From assembly GCA_964461995.1 (NCBI GenBank), contig CAYWXL010000008.1, positions 1 to 64,000 on the forward strand: DNA of 64,000 nucleotides, written 5' to 3'. This document shows, in pieces, positions 8,032 through 17,610 of the stretch. The stretch comes from JALSRK01 sp964461995. Lineage in GTDB: Bacteria > Acidobacteriota > Terriglobia > Bryobacterales > Bryobacteraceae. A program made the translations under genes and the position numbers. The stretch's first letter is position 1; every line of letters begins with the position of its first letter. Below the pieces are notes generated by a model that saw only the letters and a list, made by a program, of their open reading frames with translations, made no database searches and had not been told where the DNA came from.

Positions 8032-9499
8032 GAAGGACGGCAAGGACTTAAACGTCGAGGAGCTGAAGGCGATCGTCCGCGAGATCCGCGAGCGGGTACG
8101 GGCGCAGCATCCCGCCTCAGCGGGAGACGCCGCGGGCGTGATTCTGGCGGACTTGATGCCGCTCGTTCACGCCCGGGACGCCGCCGAGGCGAAGGTGGCG
8201 GCGATCGGCACGGTGAATCCGCGGCCGCCGGGCCTGGTGAACAACCTGATCCAGGCGGTGAAGCGGCTGGTGGCCCGGGCGCTGGACTGGCACGTGCGGG
8301 AGCAAGTGGAGTTCAACCGGGCGATGGTCGAGGCGGTGAACCGGAACCTGGACGCGCTGAACGAGATCAACCGCAGCCTGGAGCGGCTTTCGGCGCGGCT
8401 GTCGGAGGAGCTGGGAGAAGTCCGGCAGATGCATGAGAATTTGCGCCGGCACGTGACCGAGGCCCTGGAAGGGCCGGTGATGCGCGAGCTTCGTGAGCAG
8501 AAAGACATCCGAACTCACTGGCACGAGTGGCGGAAAGGCTGGGAGGAGAAGCTGGCGACGAACGAAATCCAGTTTCTCCGGGGGCTGGCCGACCTCCGGG
8601 CCGCTTATGATCACCGGGTTTCTCAGATCGAGGCGAACTTCCGCGACCTGGTTCGGACGCAGCACTCGGATTTCGAGACGGCCCTCGAGCGGGCGTCGCT
8701 GGAGATCCAAAAAAAGATGTGGGAGGACTTCGAGCGGATCCGCACCGAGTACGAGCGGCTGATTCACAACGAACTGCGAGTGGTCCGCCAGCGGGCTGCC
8801 TTACTGCGCCCAGCGGAAGCCGGTGGATCCGCCGCGCAACTCCCCGCCACAAGATCGAAACGGCTGGAGATCGACTACCTCCGTTTCGCAGAACGTTTCC
8901 GCGGCAGCGAAGAGCAGGTGAGACGGAAGCAAGAGTTTTACCGGGAGAGATTCCGGGGCTGCACGGCGGTCCTGGACCTGGGCTGCGGGCGGGGCGAGTT
9001 TCTCGAGCTGATGAGGGAAGAGGGCATTCCGGCGCGGGGTGTGGACGCGAACGCGGAATGCGTCGCGCGGTGCAGGAGCAAGGGGCTGGAAGTTGAAGAA
9101 CAGGATCTGTTCGCTTTCTTGGAGGGCGTGGAAGAGGAGTCCTGTGACGGGATCTTCTCCGCTCACGTGGTGGAGCATCTGGAACCAGGGCAAGTGCCAG
9201 AGCTGATCCGGCGGGCCGCGGCGGTGCTACGCCGGGGCGGGCTGCTGGCCATCGAGACGCCGAACCCGGCCTGTCTGGCGGCGATGGCGGTGTATTTCTA
9301 CATGGACCCCACACATGAGCGGCCGATACCTTCGCAACTGTTGGCTTTCTACCTGGAAGAGGCCGGGTTCGGGAAAATCGAAGTGCACGAGCTGAGTCCG
9401 GCGATCGAGACGATGCCCGGCGTCGCGGAGTTGCCCGAGAAGTTTCGGAAGGACTTTTTCGGCGGCCTCGACTACGCGATCCTGGCGCGGCGGTTATGA
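8018..9499 (+). CDS. Coiled-coil SAM methyltransferase, possible polysaccharide chain terminator
   Basis: The 493-residue protein has two parts. Residues about 75-260 are highly charged and helical with heptad-like spacing, consistent with a long coiled coil. Residues about 285-493 form a class I methyltransferase with motif I VLDLGCGRGEF (about 318-328), then FSAHVVEHLEP and LLAIETPNP. Methyltransferases with long coiled coils (the WbdD type) cap O-antigen chains and measure their length. Here the order is reversed, coil first, and there is no kinase domain. The Wzm/Wzt-like exporter upstream supports a role in capping exported glycan, but this is inference. The GTG start at 8018 overlaps queF by 14 bp. 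Confidence 0.7.
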   Translation: MAGGEKDGKDLNVEELKAIVREIRERVRAQHPASAGDAAGVILADLMPLVHARDAAEAKVAAIGTVNPRPPGLVNNLIQAVKRLVARALDWHVREQVEFNRAMVEAVNRNLDALNEINRSLERLSARLSEELGEVRQMHENLRRHVTEALEGPVMRELREQKDIRTHWHEWRKGWEEKLATNEIQFLRGLADLRAAYDHRVSQIEANFRDLVRTQHSDFETALERASLEIQKKMWEDFERIRTEYERLIHNELRVVRQRAALLRPAEAGGSAAQLPATRSKRLEIDYLRFAERFRGSEEQVRRKQEFYRERFRGCTAVLDLGCGRGEFLELMREEGIPARGVDANAECVARCRSKGLEVEEQDLFAFLEGVEEESCDGIFSAHVVEHLEPGQVPELIRRAAAVLRRGGLLAIETPNPACLAAMAVYFYMDPTHERPIPSQLLAFYLEEAGFGKIEVHELSPAIETMPGVAELPEKFRKDFFGGLDYAILARRL

Positions 9500-10842
9500 G
9501 AGCATCGGGGCCGGCTCCATTACGTTTACTGCTCGGGAGCTTCGCGGCTCTGATCGCCGCGGGGACGCTGCTGCTTCTGTTGCCGTGGGCGACGCCGCCG
9601 GGCGAGCCCATCGGCTTCATCGACGCGCTGTTCACAGCCACGAGCGCCGTGTGCGTGACCGGCCTGATCGTGCGGGACACCGGCTCGGAGTTCACCCGGT
9701 TCGGGCAGGCGGTGATCCTCGTGCTGATCCAGTTTGGCGGGGTCGGCATCATGACCTTCTCGGTCTTGGCGTTCAGCACGCTGCGGCGGCGCCTCTCGAT
9801 CGTGGATCGGGCGTTGGTGCGGCAAACGTTGGCGGCGGTGGGCGACTGGGTGGAGGTGCGGCCGTTGCTGGCGACGGTTTTCAAGTTTACGTTGGCCGCC
9901 GAGGCGATGGGCGCGGCATTGCTGTTCGCGCGATGGCAGCCGGAGTTCGGCACCGGGGCGGCGGCCTGGTACGCGGTGTTTCATGCAGTGTCGGCGTTCT
10001 GCAACGCGGGCTTCGGACTGTGGCGGAACAGCCTGATGGAGTGGCGCGGCGACGTGGTGGTGAACGCCGTGGTAATGGCGCTGATCGTCCTGGGCGGGCT
10101 GGGGTTCCTGGTGGTCTATGAGGTGATTTCCCTGCGCTTCCGGCGGCGCACGCTTTCGGTGCACAGCCGGCTGGCGATTGCGACGACGGCGGTATTGATC
10201 GCGGCGGGGGCTGTGGTGTTCGCCGTGCTGGAGAGGGATGCCAGCCTGGTGGATCTGCCGCGCAACGAGCGCGTACTGGCCTCACTGTTTCAAAGCGTCA
10301 CGTGCCGGACGGCGGGATTCAACACGATCGATATCTCGGCGCTGTCGCCGGCAACGCTGTTCTTCATGATGATCCTGATGGTGATCGGCGGGTCGCCCTC
10401 CTCGACGGCGGGCGGCATCAAGACGACGACCTTCGCCGTGCTGGTGCTGACGGCGGTGAACCGGCTGCGCCACCGGGCGCACGTGAACGTCTACAACCGG
10501 ACGCTGAGTCCGGCGTCGGTGGCGAACGCCTTGAGCCTGGCGCTAGCGGCCTTTGCCACCATTGTGGTGGGGCTGTTTCTGTTGCTGCTGCTGGAAGCTC
10601 CCGACGTGACCGCCGAGCGGCACGGCGTCTTTATCGGCTACCTTTTCGAGACGATTTCCGCGCTGGGCACGGTGGGGCTGTCCACGGGGGCCACGGCCAC
10701 GCTGACGCCGGCCTCGCGGGTGCTGGTGGCGGCGCTGATGTTCGTCGGGCGCTTAGGTCCGCTGACGGTGGCCGGGGCGCTGGCTCGCGAGGACCAGGTT
10801 ACCGACTGGCAGTATCCTGAAGAGGAGGTTCTGGTCGGGTAG
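9496..10842 (+). CDS. ktrB: Potassium channel-like transporter subunit (KtrB/TrkH family)
   Basis: The 448-residue membrane protein is the ion-conducting subunit of a K+ (or Na+/K+) uptake system. Four pore-loop filters are visible in order: TSAVCVTGL, VSAFCNAGFG, VTCRTAGFNT and ISALGTVGLST, each with the key glycine. Length fits KtrB. The ATG overlaps the previous stop (ATGA), and the regulatory subunit lies 41 bp downstream, so the pair works together in the inner membrane. Linkage to the methyltransferase is probably only co-transcription. Confidence 0.9.
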   Translation: MRASGPAPLRLLLGSFAALIAAGTLLLLLPWATPPGEPIGFIDALFTATSAVCVTGLIVRDTGSEFTRFGQAVILVLIQFGGVGIMTFSVLAFSTLRRRLSIVDRALVRQTLAAVGDWVEVRPLLATVFKFTLAAEAMGAALLFARWQPEFGTGAAAWYAVFHAVSAFCNAGFGLWRNSLMEWRGDVVVNAVVMALIVLGGLGFLVVYEVISLRFRRRTLSVHSRLAIATTAVLIAAGAVVFAVLERDASLVDLPRNERVLASLFQSVTCRTAGFNTIDISALSPATLFFMMILMVIGGSPSSTAGGIKTTTFAVLVLTAVNRLRHRAHVNVYNRTLSPASVANALSLALAAFATIVVGLFLLLLLEAPDVTAERHGVFIGYLFETISALGTVGLSTGATATLTPASRVLVAALMFVGRLGPLTVAGALAREDQVTDWQYPEEEVLVG

Positions 10843-10883
10843 GGTAGCGGGGCCGGCGGTTGTTCAGTGCTGAGGATGGTTCC

Positions 10884-11546
10884 ATGTCACAGTTTGCCGT
10901 GATCGGGTTGGGGCGTTTCGGAGCGACGGTGGCCGCAATTCTGTTCGACAGTGGGCACGAAGTGCTGGCGATCGACATCGATGCGGCCGCCGTGCAGCGG
11001 ATGAAAGACCACGCCACGCGGGCGGTCGTGCTGGATGCCCGGGACAAGCAGCGGCTGCACGCTCTCGGGGTGGAGGACTGCGACGTGGTGATCGTCAGCC
11101 TAGGTGACTCGATCGAAGCATCGTCGCTGGTGACGCTGCACTTGAAGGACCTGGGCGTACGGCGGATCATCGCGAAAGCGAACTCGGACGATCACGCACG
11201 ACTGCTGGAGCTGATCGGCGCTGATGAGATCGTCTCTCCAGAGAAGCAGGCAGCCGAGCGGGTGGCGAACCGGCTGCGGGGGGCCGGGTCGCTGGATTAC
11301 ATCCCCCTCGGGGAACGCTACACGATTCGCGAGGTGATGCCCCCGAAGGAGTTCCACGGCAAGACCCTGGCGGAGTTGAAGGTGCGGAACCGATTCGGCG
11401 TCCAGGTGCTGGCGGTGCGGGAGGCCAGGACAGGCGACGTAACTGTAAGCCCGCCGGCGGACTTCATCGTCCGCGACTCGCACATCCTCGTAGTGCTGGG
11501 GGCGAACCCGGACCTGGACCGGCTGGTGGAGTTGAGCTCGCGGTAG
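10884..11546 (+). CDS. ktrA: Potassium uptake regulatory subunit (KtrA/TrkA family)
   Basis: The 220-residue cytoplasmic protein gates KtrB in response to nucleotides. The RCK_N Rossmann motif GLGRFG is at about residues 7-12, with the acidic end of the second strand in LAIDID. The RCK_C domain occupies about 140-220 (YTIREVMPPKEFHGKTL through DSHILVVLG). The start is ATG 10884, which begins MSQFAVIGLGRFG like most homologues; an in-frame TTG at 10860 is poorer. The gene ends 13 bp before the convergent SDR gene. Confidence 0.9.
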   Translation: MSQFAVIGLGRFGATVAAILFDSGHEVLAIDIDAAAVQRMKDHATRAVVLDARDKQRLHALGVEDCDVVIVSLGDSIEASSLVTLHLKDLGVRRIIAKANSDDHARLLELIGADEIVSPEKQAAERVANRLRGAGSLDYIPLGERYTIREVMPPKEFHGKTLAELKVRNRFGVQVLAVREARTGDVTVSPPADFIVRDSHILVVLGANPDLDRLVELSSR

Positions 11547-11559
11547 CGGGCGCGGCCGC

Positions 11560-12327
11560 TCACTGGTACGGCCAGTGGGGTTTGGAGAAGAGCCCGCCGT
11601 CCACGAAAAGCGTCTGCCCGGTGACGAAATCGCTTTGGTCTGAGGCGAAGAAGACACAGGCCTTGCCGACGTCCGCGGGATGGCCGATGCGGCGTAAGGG
11701 GGTGATGGGAGCCCAGGTGCCGGCGTAGTCCCCTGCCTCCTGTTTTGTGCGCTCGATCTCGATGGCCCCGGGAGCCACGCAATTAACACGAATCTTGTAT
11801 GGCCCGAGTTCGACGGCGGAGACCTTCGTGAACTGCTCGATGCCGCCCTTGCTGGCCGTATAGTCCACCAACTTCGGGAAGGCGAACTTGTTACAGCCCG
11901 AGCCGATGTTGATGATGGACCCGCCGCCCGTTTCCTTCATCCGCCGGGCCGCCTGCTGAGTGCAGAGGAAGCACCCCTTGAGGTTGGTGTTGAGCACCCG
12001 GTCCCATTCGGCTTCGGTAAGCTCAAGCAGTTCCTTCCAGGTCTGTACGCCGGCGTTGTTGACAAGAATGTCGAGGCGTTCGAAGCGGTTGAGGACTTCT
12101 TCGAACATGCGCGCGACGTCGGCCGCTATGCCGACGTTGGCCTGGACGGGAAAAGCCAGGCGTCCCATGGCCTCGAGCTCCGCCACGGTTGTTTCAGCCC
12201 CGGCGCGGTCGGTGTTGTAGTTCACAGCCACGTTGCATCCGGCTTTGCCGAACTCCAGAGCGATACCTTTGCCGACGCCCTTGCTGGCGCCGGTGACGAG
12301 GGCGTACTTTCCTTCGAGCGGCAGCAT
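11560..12327 (-). CDS. Short-chain dehydrogenase/reductase (glucose-1-dehydrogenase-like)
   Basis: The 255-residue classical SDR shows the cofactor motif TGASKGVGKG (about residues 12-21), NNAG near residue 87, the catalytic serine in NIGSG, and YTASKGG (Tyr/Lys pair) near 155. The C-terminal FFASDQSDFVTGQTLFVDGG is typical of sugar or 3-oxoacyl reductases. The start at 12327 (MLPLEGKYALVTG) is taken because the fold begins there, although the frame stays open upstream over the 3' part of the neighbour. It lies 50 bp after the alpha-galactosidase-like gene on the same strand, so a role in sugar oxidation is plausible but not proven. Confidence 0.85.
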   Translation of the reverse strand: MLPLEGKYALVTGASKGVGKGIALEFGKAGCNVAVNYNTDRAGAETTVAELEAMGRLAFPVQANVGIAADVARMFEEVLNRFERLDILVNNAGVQTWKELLELTEAEWDRVLNTNLKGCFLCTQQAARRMKETGGGSIINIGSGCNKFAFPKLVDYTASKGGIEQFTKVSAVELGPYKIRVNCVAPGAIEIERTKQEAGDYAGTWAPITPLRRIGHPADVGKACVFFASDQSDFVTGQTLFVDGGLFSKPHWPYQ

Positions 12328-12377
12328 GGCATTGATTCTATCCGTGTCGTGGGCGGCTTGCACGTGCGGGCCGGCGG

Positions 12378-14495
12378 TCAGTCCGCGGGCTTTACGCGGA
12401 TCAGTAGGCTGCCCCGGAAGGCGTGGCGGATGCGAGGTTCCTTTCCGGAGACGGCGCCGAGGGGAACGCCGCGGACGTAGTCGTAGATCTCGTATTTCCG
12501 CGCCGGGTCCAGGCCGCGGAGTTCGATGGGGCGGCTGGAAGGCCAAAGGTCGGCGAAGATGCCGTAGTAGAGGACATCGCCTTTGCGTACGACGTGGATC
12601 TCGGGTTTGTCGAAGGCGATGTCGTAGAGGTTGAGGTACTCCGCGGAAGCGAGGCCGAGCTCCCGGTAGAGGCGGAACCAGCGCTCCCAGTCGCTGCGTT
12701 GGGCGGGGGAGAGATCGGCGTAGAAGGTGGTCATCTGGGCGCCGGTGCCGAGGGCGGAGTCGAAGGCCTCGGGCAGTGAGGAGCCCTTCCATTCATCGAG
12801 CGGTACCTGGTAGCAATCGCCGACGGCGAAGCGGGGTCCGCGGATGGCCTTTTCGAGCTTGATGCGCCGCCGCGCCTGGGCAGGGGTCAACGGATCCGAG
12901 GCGTTGGCGATCCAGTAGTACGGCATGTTGTATGGCGAGTGGGGCATGGCGCAGATGCAGACTTCGAAGTAGGGGTCCGGCTTGAGTTCCTTAAGGGTTT
13001 CGTTGATCAGACGGAAAACGCTAGGGAGGGCCTGGAATGAGTCGAGTGGTGAAGAGTGATGGTGGGAGGGCTCGAAGCACGGAGGCACAGCGGTGAGGCC
13101 GACGCTATCGACGTAAACGCCGTCGAAGTCCCATTGCGAGACGAAACGCCGAAGGAGCCGCTCGATGTGGCGAAGGGCGGGCTCGTAAGCGGGGCAGAGC
13201 TGGTACTGGCCACGGTCGTCGCGGGGCAGGTTGCCGTTCTCATCGCGGACGAGCAGCTCGGGATGCTCGCGGGCCAGCCGGCTTCCAGGGCTGACGCCGA
13301 GGGGGTACCACCAGAGGTTGGTCTTGAAGCCACGGGCGTGGATCTTGCGGACGAATTCAATAATGTCTTTCTCGCCGCCGGGAAACTTTCCGGGAGAGCG
13401 GTTGACGTTCCAGTCGCCGTAATAATCGAACCAGCCGTCGTCGAGGTTGGCGATCCGGATGCCCATCTTCTCGAGCTCCGGCAAGAGGGAAAGGATCCGT
13501 TCAACGGTGAACTCCAGGCCGAAGCCCCAGCTTTTCCAGTAGGGCTCGTAGGCCGATGGGGGCGAAGTCTCGGGGATGGCGACGCCGCGGGCCCGGAGGA
13601 GGTTCCCGTAAGTGCGGAGGGCGTCATAGTAGTCACCGTGGTGGAAGATGACGGCGGCGGTCACCGTATGGTAAGTGTCGCCGGGGGCGAGGTATTCCTT
13701 CTGCTTGAACTTCGCTAGCGGCGCTTCCGTGAGGGCGATCTCTACTTCGCCGTCGCGGCGGACGCCGACGGGCAGGCTGACCCACTGAGGTTTTTTCTCG
13801 ATGTGGGCGAGAGCGACGCCCATGGCCGGGGACCACAGGTCGATGAACGGGATGCCGCCGCCTTCGCCTTCAGGCGAAGTGCGGTCGTCGAGCCCCTGGA
13901 AGTTCGTCTGGTGGAAGCCGGGTTGGAGGCGGATCAGGGAGTAGTCGCGTCCCCAGCGATAGGCGCCGCCTTGAAAAGACGCAAAGGCGTAAGAGGGGGC
14001 GTCGGGCTCGGCGAGGCGGCGGTCAAGCAGAAGGCGCAGGCTGTCCACGCGGGCGAGGCGGAGGGGGCGCGAACTGAGGTTGCGGTAGGTGGTTTGGAAG
14101 ATGACGGCGTCGGGGAACTTGTCGGGTAGCAGGACGCGAACGCGGCGTTCCAATTCGAGGCTACGGCGCTTGTCACGGAGCACGCCGCGCAACGTGCCTT
14201 CGAGCGTGGGACCGAACTCCGGATGATCGATGCGTTGTTTGCGTACCGTGCCGGGATTGACGGGGAACGTCCGGCACGCCCAGCCGTTGGCGAGGACGGC
14301 GGGCTGGGATTCTGGATCGTAGGCGATGACGTTCGCGCTGCCCGCGGCGGTCCAGCGGAGGCGGAGGTGAAAACCAGCGTCGTAGGCCACCTCGATTCGG
14401 TCCGAGGCAAAGCGGACCGGAAACGCGTCTTCACGCTGTGCCACAGCCGGCGCCGAGATGAGGGTGAGGGCCAAGATGATGTATCCAACCCGCAT
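12378..14495 (-). CDS. Exported alpha-galactosidase-like glycoside hydrolase (GH36/clan D type)
   Basis: The 705-residue protein has a signal peptide (MRVGYIILALTLISAPAVAQ). After an N-terminal beta-sandwich of about 270 residues comes a TIM-barrel with motifs of clan GH-D: WKSWGFG, NLDDGWF, KTNLWWYPLG, DFDGVYVDSVG (likely nucleophile Asp) and ANASDPLTP (likely acid/base region). A small beta domain closes the protein. Substrate is probably alpha-galactosides of plant origin, though the exact specificity is open. Start ATG 14495 is chosen because it opens the signal peptide. It is divergent from the pectate-lyase-fold gene across about 180 bp, so the two may share a regulatory region. Confidence 0.75.
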   Translation of the reverse strand: MRVGYIILALTLISAPAVAQREDAFPVRFASDRIEVAYDAGFHLRLRWTAAGSANVIAYDPESQPAVLANGWACRTFPVNPGTVRKQRIDHPEFGPTLEGTLRGVLRDKRRSLELERRVRVLLPDKFPDAVIFQTTYRNLSSRPLRLARVDSLRLLLDRRLAEPDAPSYAFASFQGGAYRWGRDYSLIRLQPGFHQTNFQGLDDRTSPEGEGGGIPFIDLWSPAMGVALAHIEKKPQWVSLPVGVRRDGEVEIALTEAPLAKFKQKEYLAPGDTYHTVTAAVIFHHGDYYDALRTYGNLLRARGVAIPETSPPSAYEPYWKSWGFGLEFTVERILSLLPELEKMGIRIANLDDGWFDYYGDWNVNRSPGKFPGGEKDIIEFVRKIHARGFKTNLWWYPLGVSPGSRLAREHPELLVRDENGNLPRDDRGQYQLCPAYEPALRHIERLLRRFVSQWDFDGVYVDSVGLTAVPPCFEPSHHHSSPLDSFQALPSVFRLINETLKELKPDPYFEVCICAMPHSPYNMPYYWIANASDPLTPAQARRRIKLEKAIRGPRFAVGDCYQVPLDEWKGSSLPEAFDSALGTGAQMTTFYADLSPAQRSDWERWFRLYRELGLASAEYLNLYDIAFDKPEIHVVRKGDVLYYGIFADLWPSSRPIELRGLDPARKYEIYDYVRGVPLGAVSGKEPRIRHAFRGSLLIRVKPAD

Positions 14496-14677
14496 GACGG
14501 AGTCCTTGATAACACAATTGCGGGACGCCGGCATGAGGAAGAGGGATTTCCGTCCAGCAGGTTGATCACCTGCACGTGGTCCTGCGGCCCCGGGAAGCGG
14601 CAGCGTGTCGCCGCTGCGCGGAAGGCGGAGAGAATCCGGTGAATCGAATATAGTGAGAGCACTGGGAGGTGATGAGC

Positions 14678-16822
14678 GTGCGGGTGTGGTTGCTGCCGGC
14701 AGTTGTTGCGCTGTTCGCTGCGGTCGCGGCGCCGTCCGATGGGACCGATCCAGCGCTTTACGGAATCCTCGACGTGACGCGGCCGCCGTACCAGGCGGAT
14801 CCCACCGGCCAGCGAGACTCGACGGCGGCGATCCAGCGAGCGGTGAACGACGCCCGGGACCGGCGGATGATCACCTGGTTTCCGCCGGGCGTCTACCTGG
14901 TGTCCGACACGATCATTGCCTCGCAGGAGACGAAGTCCGGCGTGAGGCCGCCGCTGCACCGCCGGGACGACTTCCCGTGCGTTCTGTGGGGCGGGACGCA
15001 CGGGGGCCGGGCCGTGATCCGGCTGAAAGACAACGCGCCGGGGTTCGGCGATCCGAAGAACCCGAAGCCGGTGATCTATTTCATTTCGATCAAACCCGAT
15101 GGGGAGCCAGACAACCCGAACATCTCGTTTAACCAGATGATCGTGAGCCTGGACGTGGATCTGGGCAAAGGGAACGCGGGGGCGATCGGCGTGGACCACC
15201 AAGGAGCGCAGGGCTCGGTGACCGAGGACGTGCACGTCAAGGCCGACGGCGCCTTTGCTGGCTTCCGCGGCACGGTGGGCTCCGGCGGGGGGGTGTCGCA
15301 CATCAGCGTCGAGGGCGGCCGTTACGGGCTCTACCTGGCGGGGCTCGGGCGGCTGAAGCAGTATGCCGGTTCGCAGCCGTCGCCGGTGATTAGCTATGTG
15401 GACCTGGAGGGCCAGAGTGTGCTGTCGATCCTGTCGGACGTGCGCGGGCCGCTGACGCTGGTGGGCGCCTCGATCACCGGGCCGGGCATCCGGATCACGA
15501 GCACGAGGGCGGAGTTCAACGGGGCGCTGAACGTGATCGACTCGGTGATCCGGCTGCGGGACCGGGACGTGGCGATTTCTGGGAACCGGCCCGTCTATCT
15601 CGAAAACGTTTACATCGAGGGGGCCAAGACGCTCGTAGAGCTGGAGGGCGGGGCAACGTTGAAAGGCGGTCCCGGGTGGTTCCACGTGGCCGAATACGCG
15701 GCGGGGACGTCGGATCTGTACCCGGTGTGGATCGACGGTCGCAAGAGCGCGGCTCCGTGGGAAATAGTGCGACAGGGGCCGCCACCCGAGGGCTTCCGGC
15801 GGCGGCACCGGTGGGAGGAGCCTCTGCCGAGCTGGGACGATCCGGCCGTGGCGAACGTGAAGGATCCGCCATACTCGGCGCGGGGCGACGGCTCGAGCGA
15901 CGACACAGACGCCATCCAACGGGCGCTGGATGAGAACCGGGACGTCTTCTTGCCGAAAGGTCATTACCGGATCTCGCGCCCGCTGCGGCTGGGCCGGGAG
16001 AACCGGCTTTTCGGTCTTGGGGTGCACTCGAAGATCGAACCACTGCCAAATGCGCCGGCCTTTTCCGATCCCCGGAACCCGAGCCCGATGTTGGAGACGC
16101 CGGACGACGCGACAGCCCGGTGCGTGGCGGCGTTCTTCCAGTTGTGGTCCCGGTGGCCGGGCGCCTACGCGATCCACTGGCGCGCCGGCCGGAATTCCAT
16201 AGTGCGGACGGTGCGGACGAAGTCCTGGCCGTGGCCCGACGGGGCGGCGCCGGCGGACCATCCGCTGATCCTGATCGAGGGCCACGGCGGCGGGCGCTGG
16301 TACAACACGATGATGCACCAGAAGTTTCCGCAGACGTTGCGCCACCGGCACGTGCTGGTGCGCGGCACGCGAGAGCCGTTGGCCTTTTACATGCTGAACC
16401 CGGAGCACAGCCGCGCCGACTACATGGTGGAGTTCGTGGACGTGCGGAACGTGAAGGTCTACGGGGTGAAGTCGGAGACGCTGGGAGCGAACGGGCCGCG
16501 GGACCTGACGCCGGTGCTGATCCGGGACTCGGCGCATTTCGCGATCTACGGCCACGGGGGCAACGCCAGCGCTCCGGCGGGGGAGCCGTTGTACCGGATC
16601 GTGAACTCGGCGGCGTTCACGCTGGCGAACTTCAGCTACCAGTTCTTCCCGCCGGCGGTCCCGCCGGAGAAGTGGTACATGGTGGAGGAACGGCTGCCGG
16701 ACGGCACGACGGTGCGAACGCCGGCGACAGAGTTCTTCGCGCTGTACAAGCGGGGCGGCGGACGGGCGGCGGCGCCTGCCAAGCGGCGGCCGGGCCGCAG
16801 GGGGACAGGGAGCGGGTGGTGA
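14678..16822 (+). CDS. Secreted parallel beta-helix protein with two pectate-lyase-3-like domains
   Basis: The 714-residue protein is exported (signal RVWLLPAVVALFAAVAAP). Two copies of the pectate-lyase-superfamily entry motif are visible: DSTAAIQRAVNDARD with WFPPGVYLVS near residue 50, and DGSSDDTDAIQRALDENRD with VFLPKGHYRIS near residue 415. Such right-handed beta-helices cleave or bind polysaccharides such as pectin or beta-glucan. The first copy carries a glycine-rich beta-helical stretch. The start is judged to be GTG 14678, since GGAGGTGA at 14665-14672 would sit too close to the ATG at 14672 but at a good distance for 14678. The stop overlaps the next gene (GTGA), so they are coupled. 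Confidence 0.7.
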   Translation: MRVWLLPAVVALFAAVAAPSDGTDPALYGILDVTRPPYQADPTGQRDSTAAIQRAVNDARDRRMITWFPPGVYLVSDTIIASQETKSGVRPPLHRRDDFPCVLWGGTHGGRAVIRLKDNAPGFGDPKNPKPVIYFISIKPDGEPDNPNISFNQMIVSLDVDLGKGNAGAIGVDHQGAQGSVTEDVHVKADGAFAGFRGTVGSGGGVSHISVEGGRYGLYLAGLGRLKQYAGSQPSPVISYVDLEGQSVLSILSDVRGPLTLVGASITGPGIRITSTRAEFNGALNVIDSVIRLRDRDVAISGNRPVYLENVYIEGAKTLVELEGGATLKGGPGWFHVAEYAAGTSDLYPVWIDGRKSAAPWEIVRQGPPPEGFRRRHRWEEPLPSWDDPAVANVKDPPYSARGDGSSDDTDAIQRALDENRDVFLPKGHYRISRPLRLGRENRLFGLGVHSKIEPLPNAPAFSDPRNPSPMLETPDDATARCVAAFFQLWSRWPGAYAIHWRAGRNSIVRTVRTKSWPWPDGAAPADHPLILIEGHGGGRWYNTMMHQKFPQTLRHRHVLVRGTREPLAFYMLNPEHSRADYMVEFVDVRNVKVYGVKSETLGANGPRDLTPVLIRDSAHFAIYGHGGNASAPAGEPLYRIVNSAAFTLANFSYQFFPPAVPPEKWYMVEERLPDGTTVRTPATEFFALYKRGGGRAAAPAKRRPGRRGTGSGW

Positions 16823-17610
16823 GCGGAATCACGCGCAGACAAGCGATGCTGGCGGCGTGTTTGCTGCCGGTCCGGCTGCCAGGGACGGAGCCACGGTTCC
16901 ATTTCGGACACCATTTTTACAACTGGGACCGAGCCTGGAACGGCGACATCGATCTGCGGCTGCGGTTGACGAAAGAGACGGGCTGGGAGGGGTTCGAGGC
17001 CAAGCCGGCGGAGTTCGGGGTCGCGCCAGAGGTGTTGCGGGAAAAGGCGGAGCGGTTAGGCTTACGTTGCGCGGCGGTCGGCGGGTCTCTCAAGGAAGCG
17101 ATCGACTACGGGGCGGCGGCGGGGGCGGGGATCGCCCGGGCGCTGGTGCCGCGGGAGGAGTCGGCGCGCTGGGTGGAATACGCCGCCGAGAGGGGGATGA
17201 TCATCGTCATCCATAATCACATTGGTCGGCGGGGGCAGCCCGGAGCAGTGGAGACGCGCGAGGACCTGCTGCGCTATCTGGACGAGCGACCGGGCGTCGA
17301 TGCGTGTCCCGACACCGGCCATTTGCTGTTGTGCGGCTCGGACCCGGTGCGAACGATCCGTGATCTGGGCGAGCGGTGCCGCTACATTCATCTGAAGGAT
17401 ATCGACCCGGCGCGGGTCGGATCGCGGATCCGAGGAGGAGACGCCTTCTGGGAGCTGGGTACTGGGGCACTAGACCTGGCGGGTGTGATGCAGGCGCTCG
17501 AGGAGATCGGCTACCGGGGCTGGGTGATGGTGGAGCGGGACCGGAGAGTGGCGGACTACGCGGCGAGCGCGCAGCGGATGCGGGAGGCCCTGCAGGGGCT
17601 GGGCTACTGA
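16819..17610 (+). CDS. TIM-barrel sugar phosphate isomerase/epimerase family protein
   Basis: The 263-residue protein fits the xylose-isomerase-like TIM-barrel family. Metal-site residues are suggested by VIHNH (about residue 135), DTGHLLLCG (about 168), YIHLKDID (about 190) and the final VMVERD. It starts with a Tat-like leader (TRRQAMLAACLLPV), so it may act in the periplasm. The GTG at 16819 overlaps the previous stop, showing translational coupling with the beta-helix protein. Together they probably process a released sugar or uronate. The specific reaction cannot be assigned. Confidence 0.75.
   Translation: MSGITRRQAMLAACLLPVRLPGTEPRFHFGHHFYNWDRAWNGDIDLRLRLTKETGWEGFEAKPAEFGVAPEVLREKAERLGLRCAAVGGSLKEAIDYGAAAGAGIARALVPREESARWVEYAAERGMIIVIHNHIGRRGQPGAVETREDLLRYLDERPGVDACPDTGHLLLCGSDPVRTIRDLGERCRYIHLKDIDPARVGSRIRGGDAFWELGTGALDLAGVMQALEEIGYRGWVMVERDRRVADYAASAQRMREALQGLGY

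Noticed and set aside
13934..16555. Very long reverse-strand open frame of about 870 codons across the beta-helix gene
   Set aside because: It is antisense to two well-supported genes (pectate-lyase-fold and alpha-galactosidase-like) in GC-rich DNA, with arginine/proline-rich low-complexity translation and no family resemblance.
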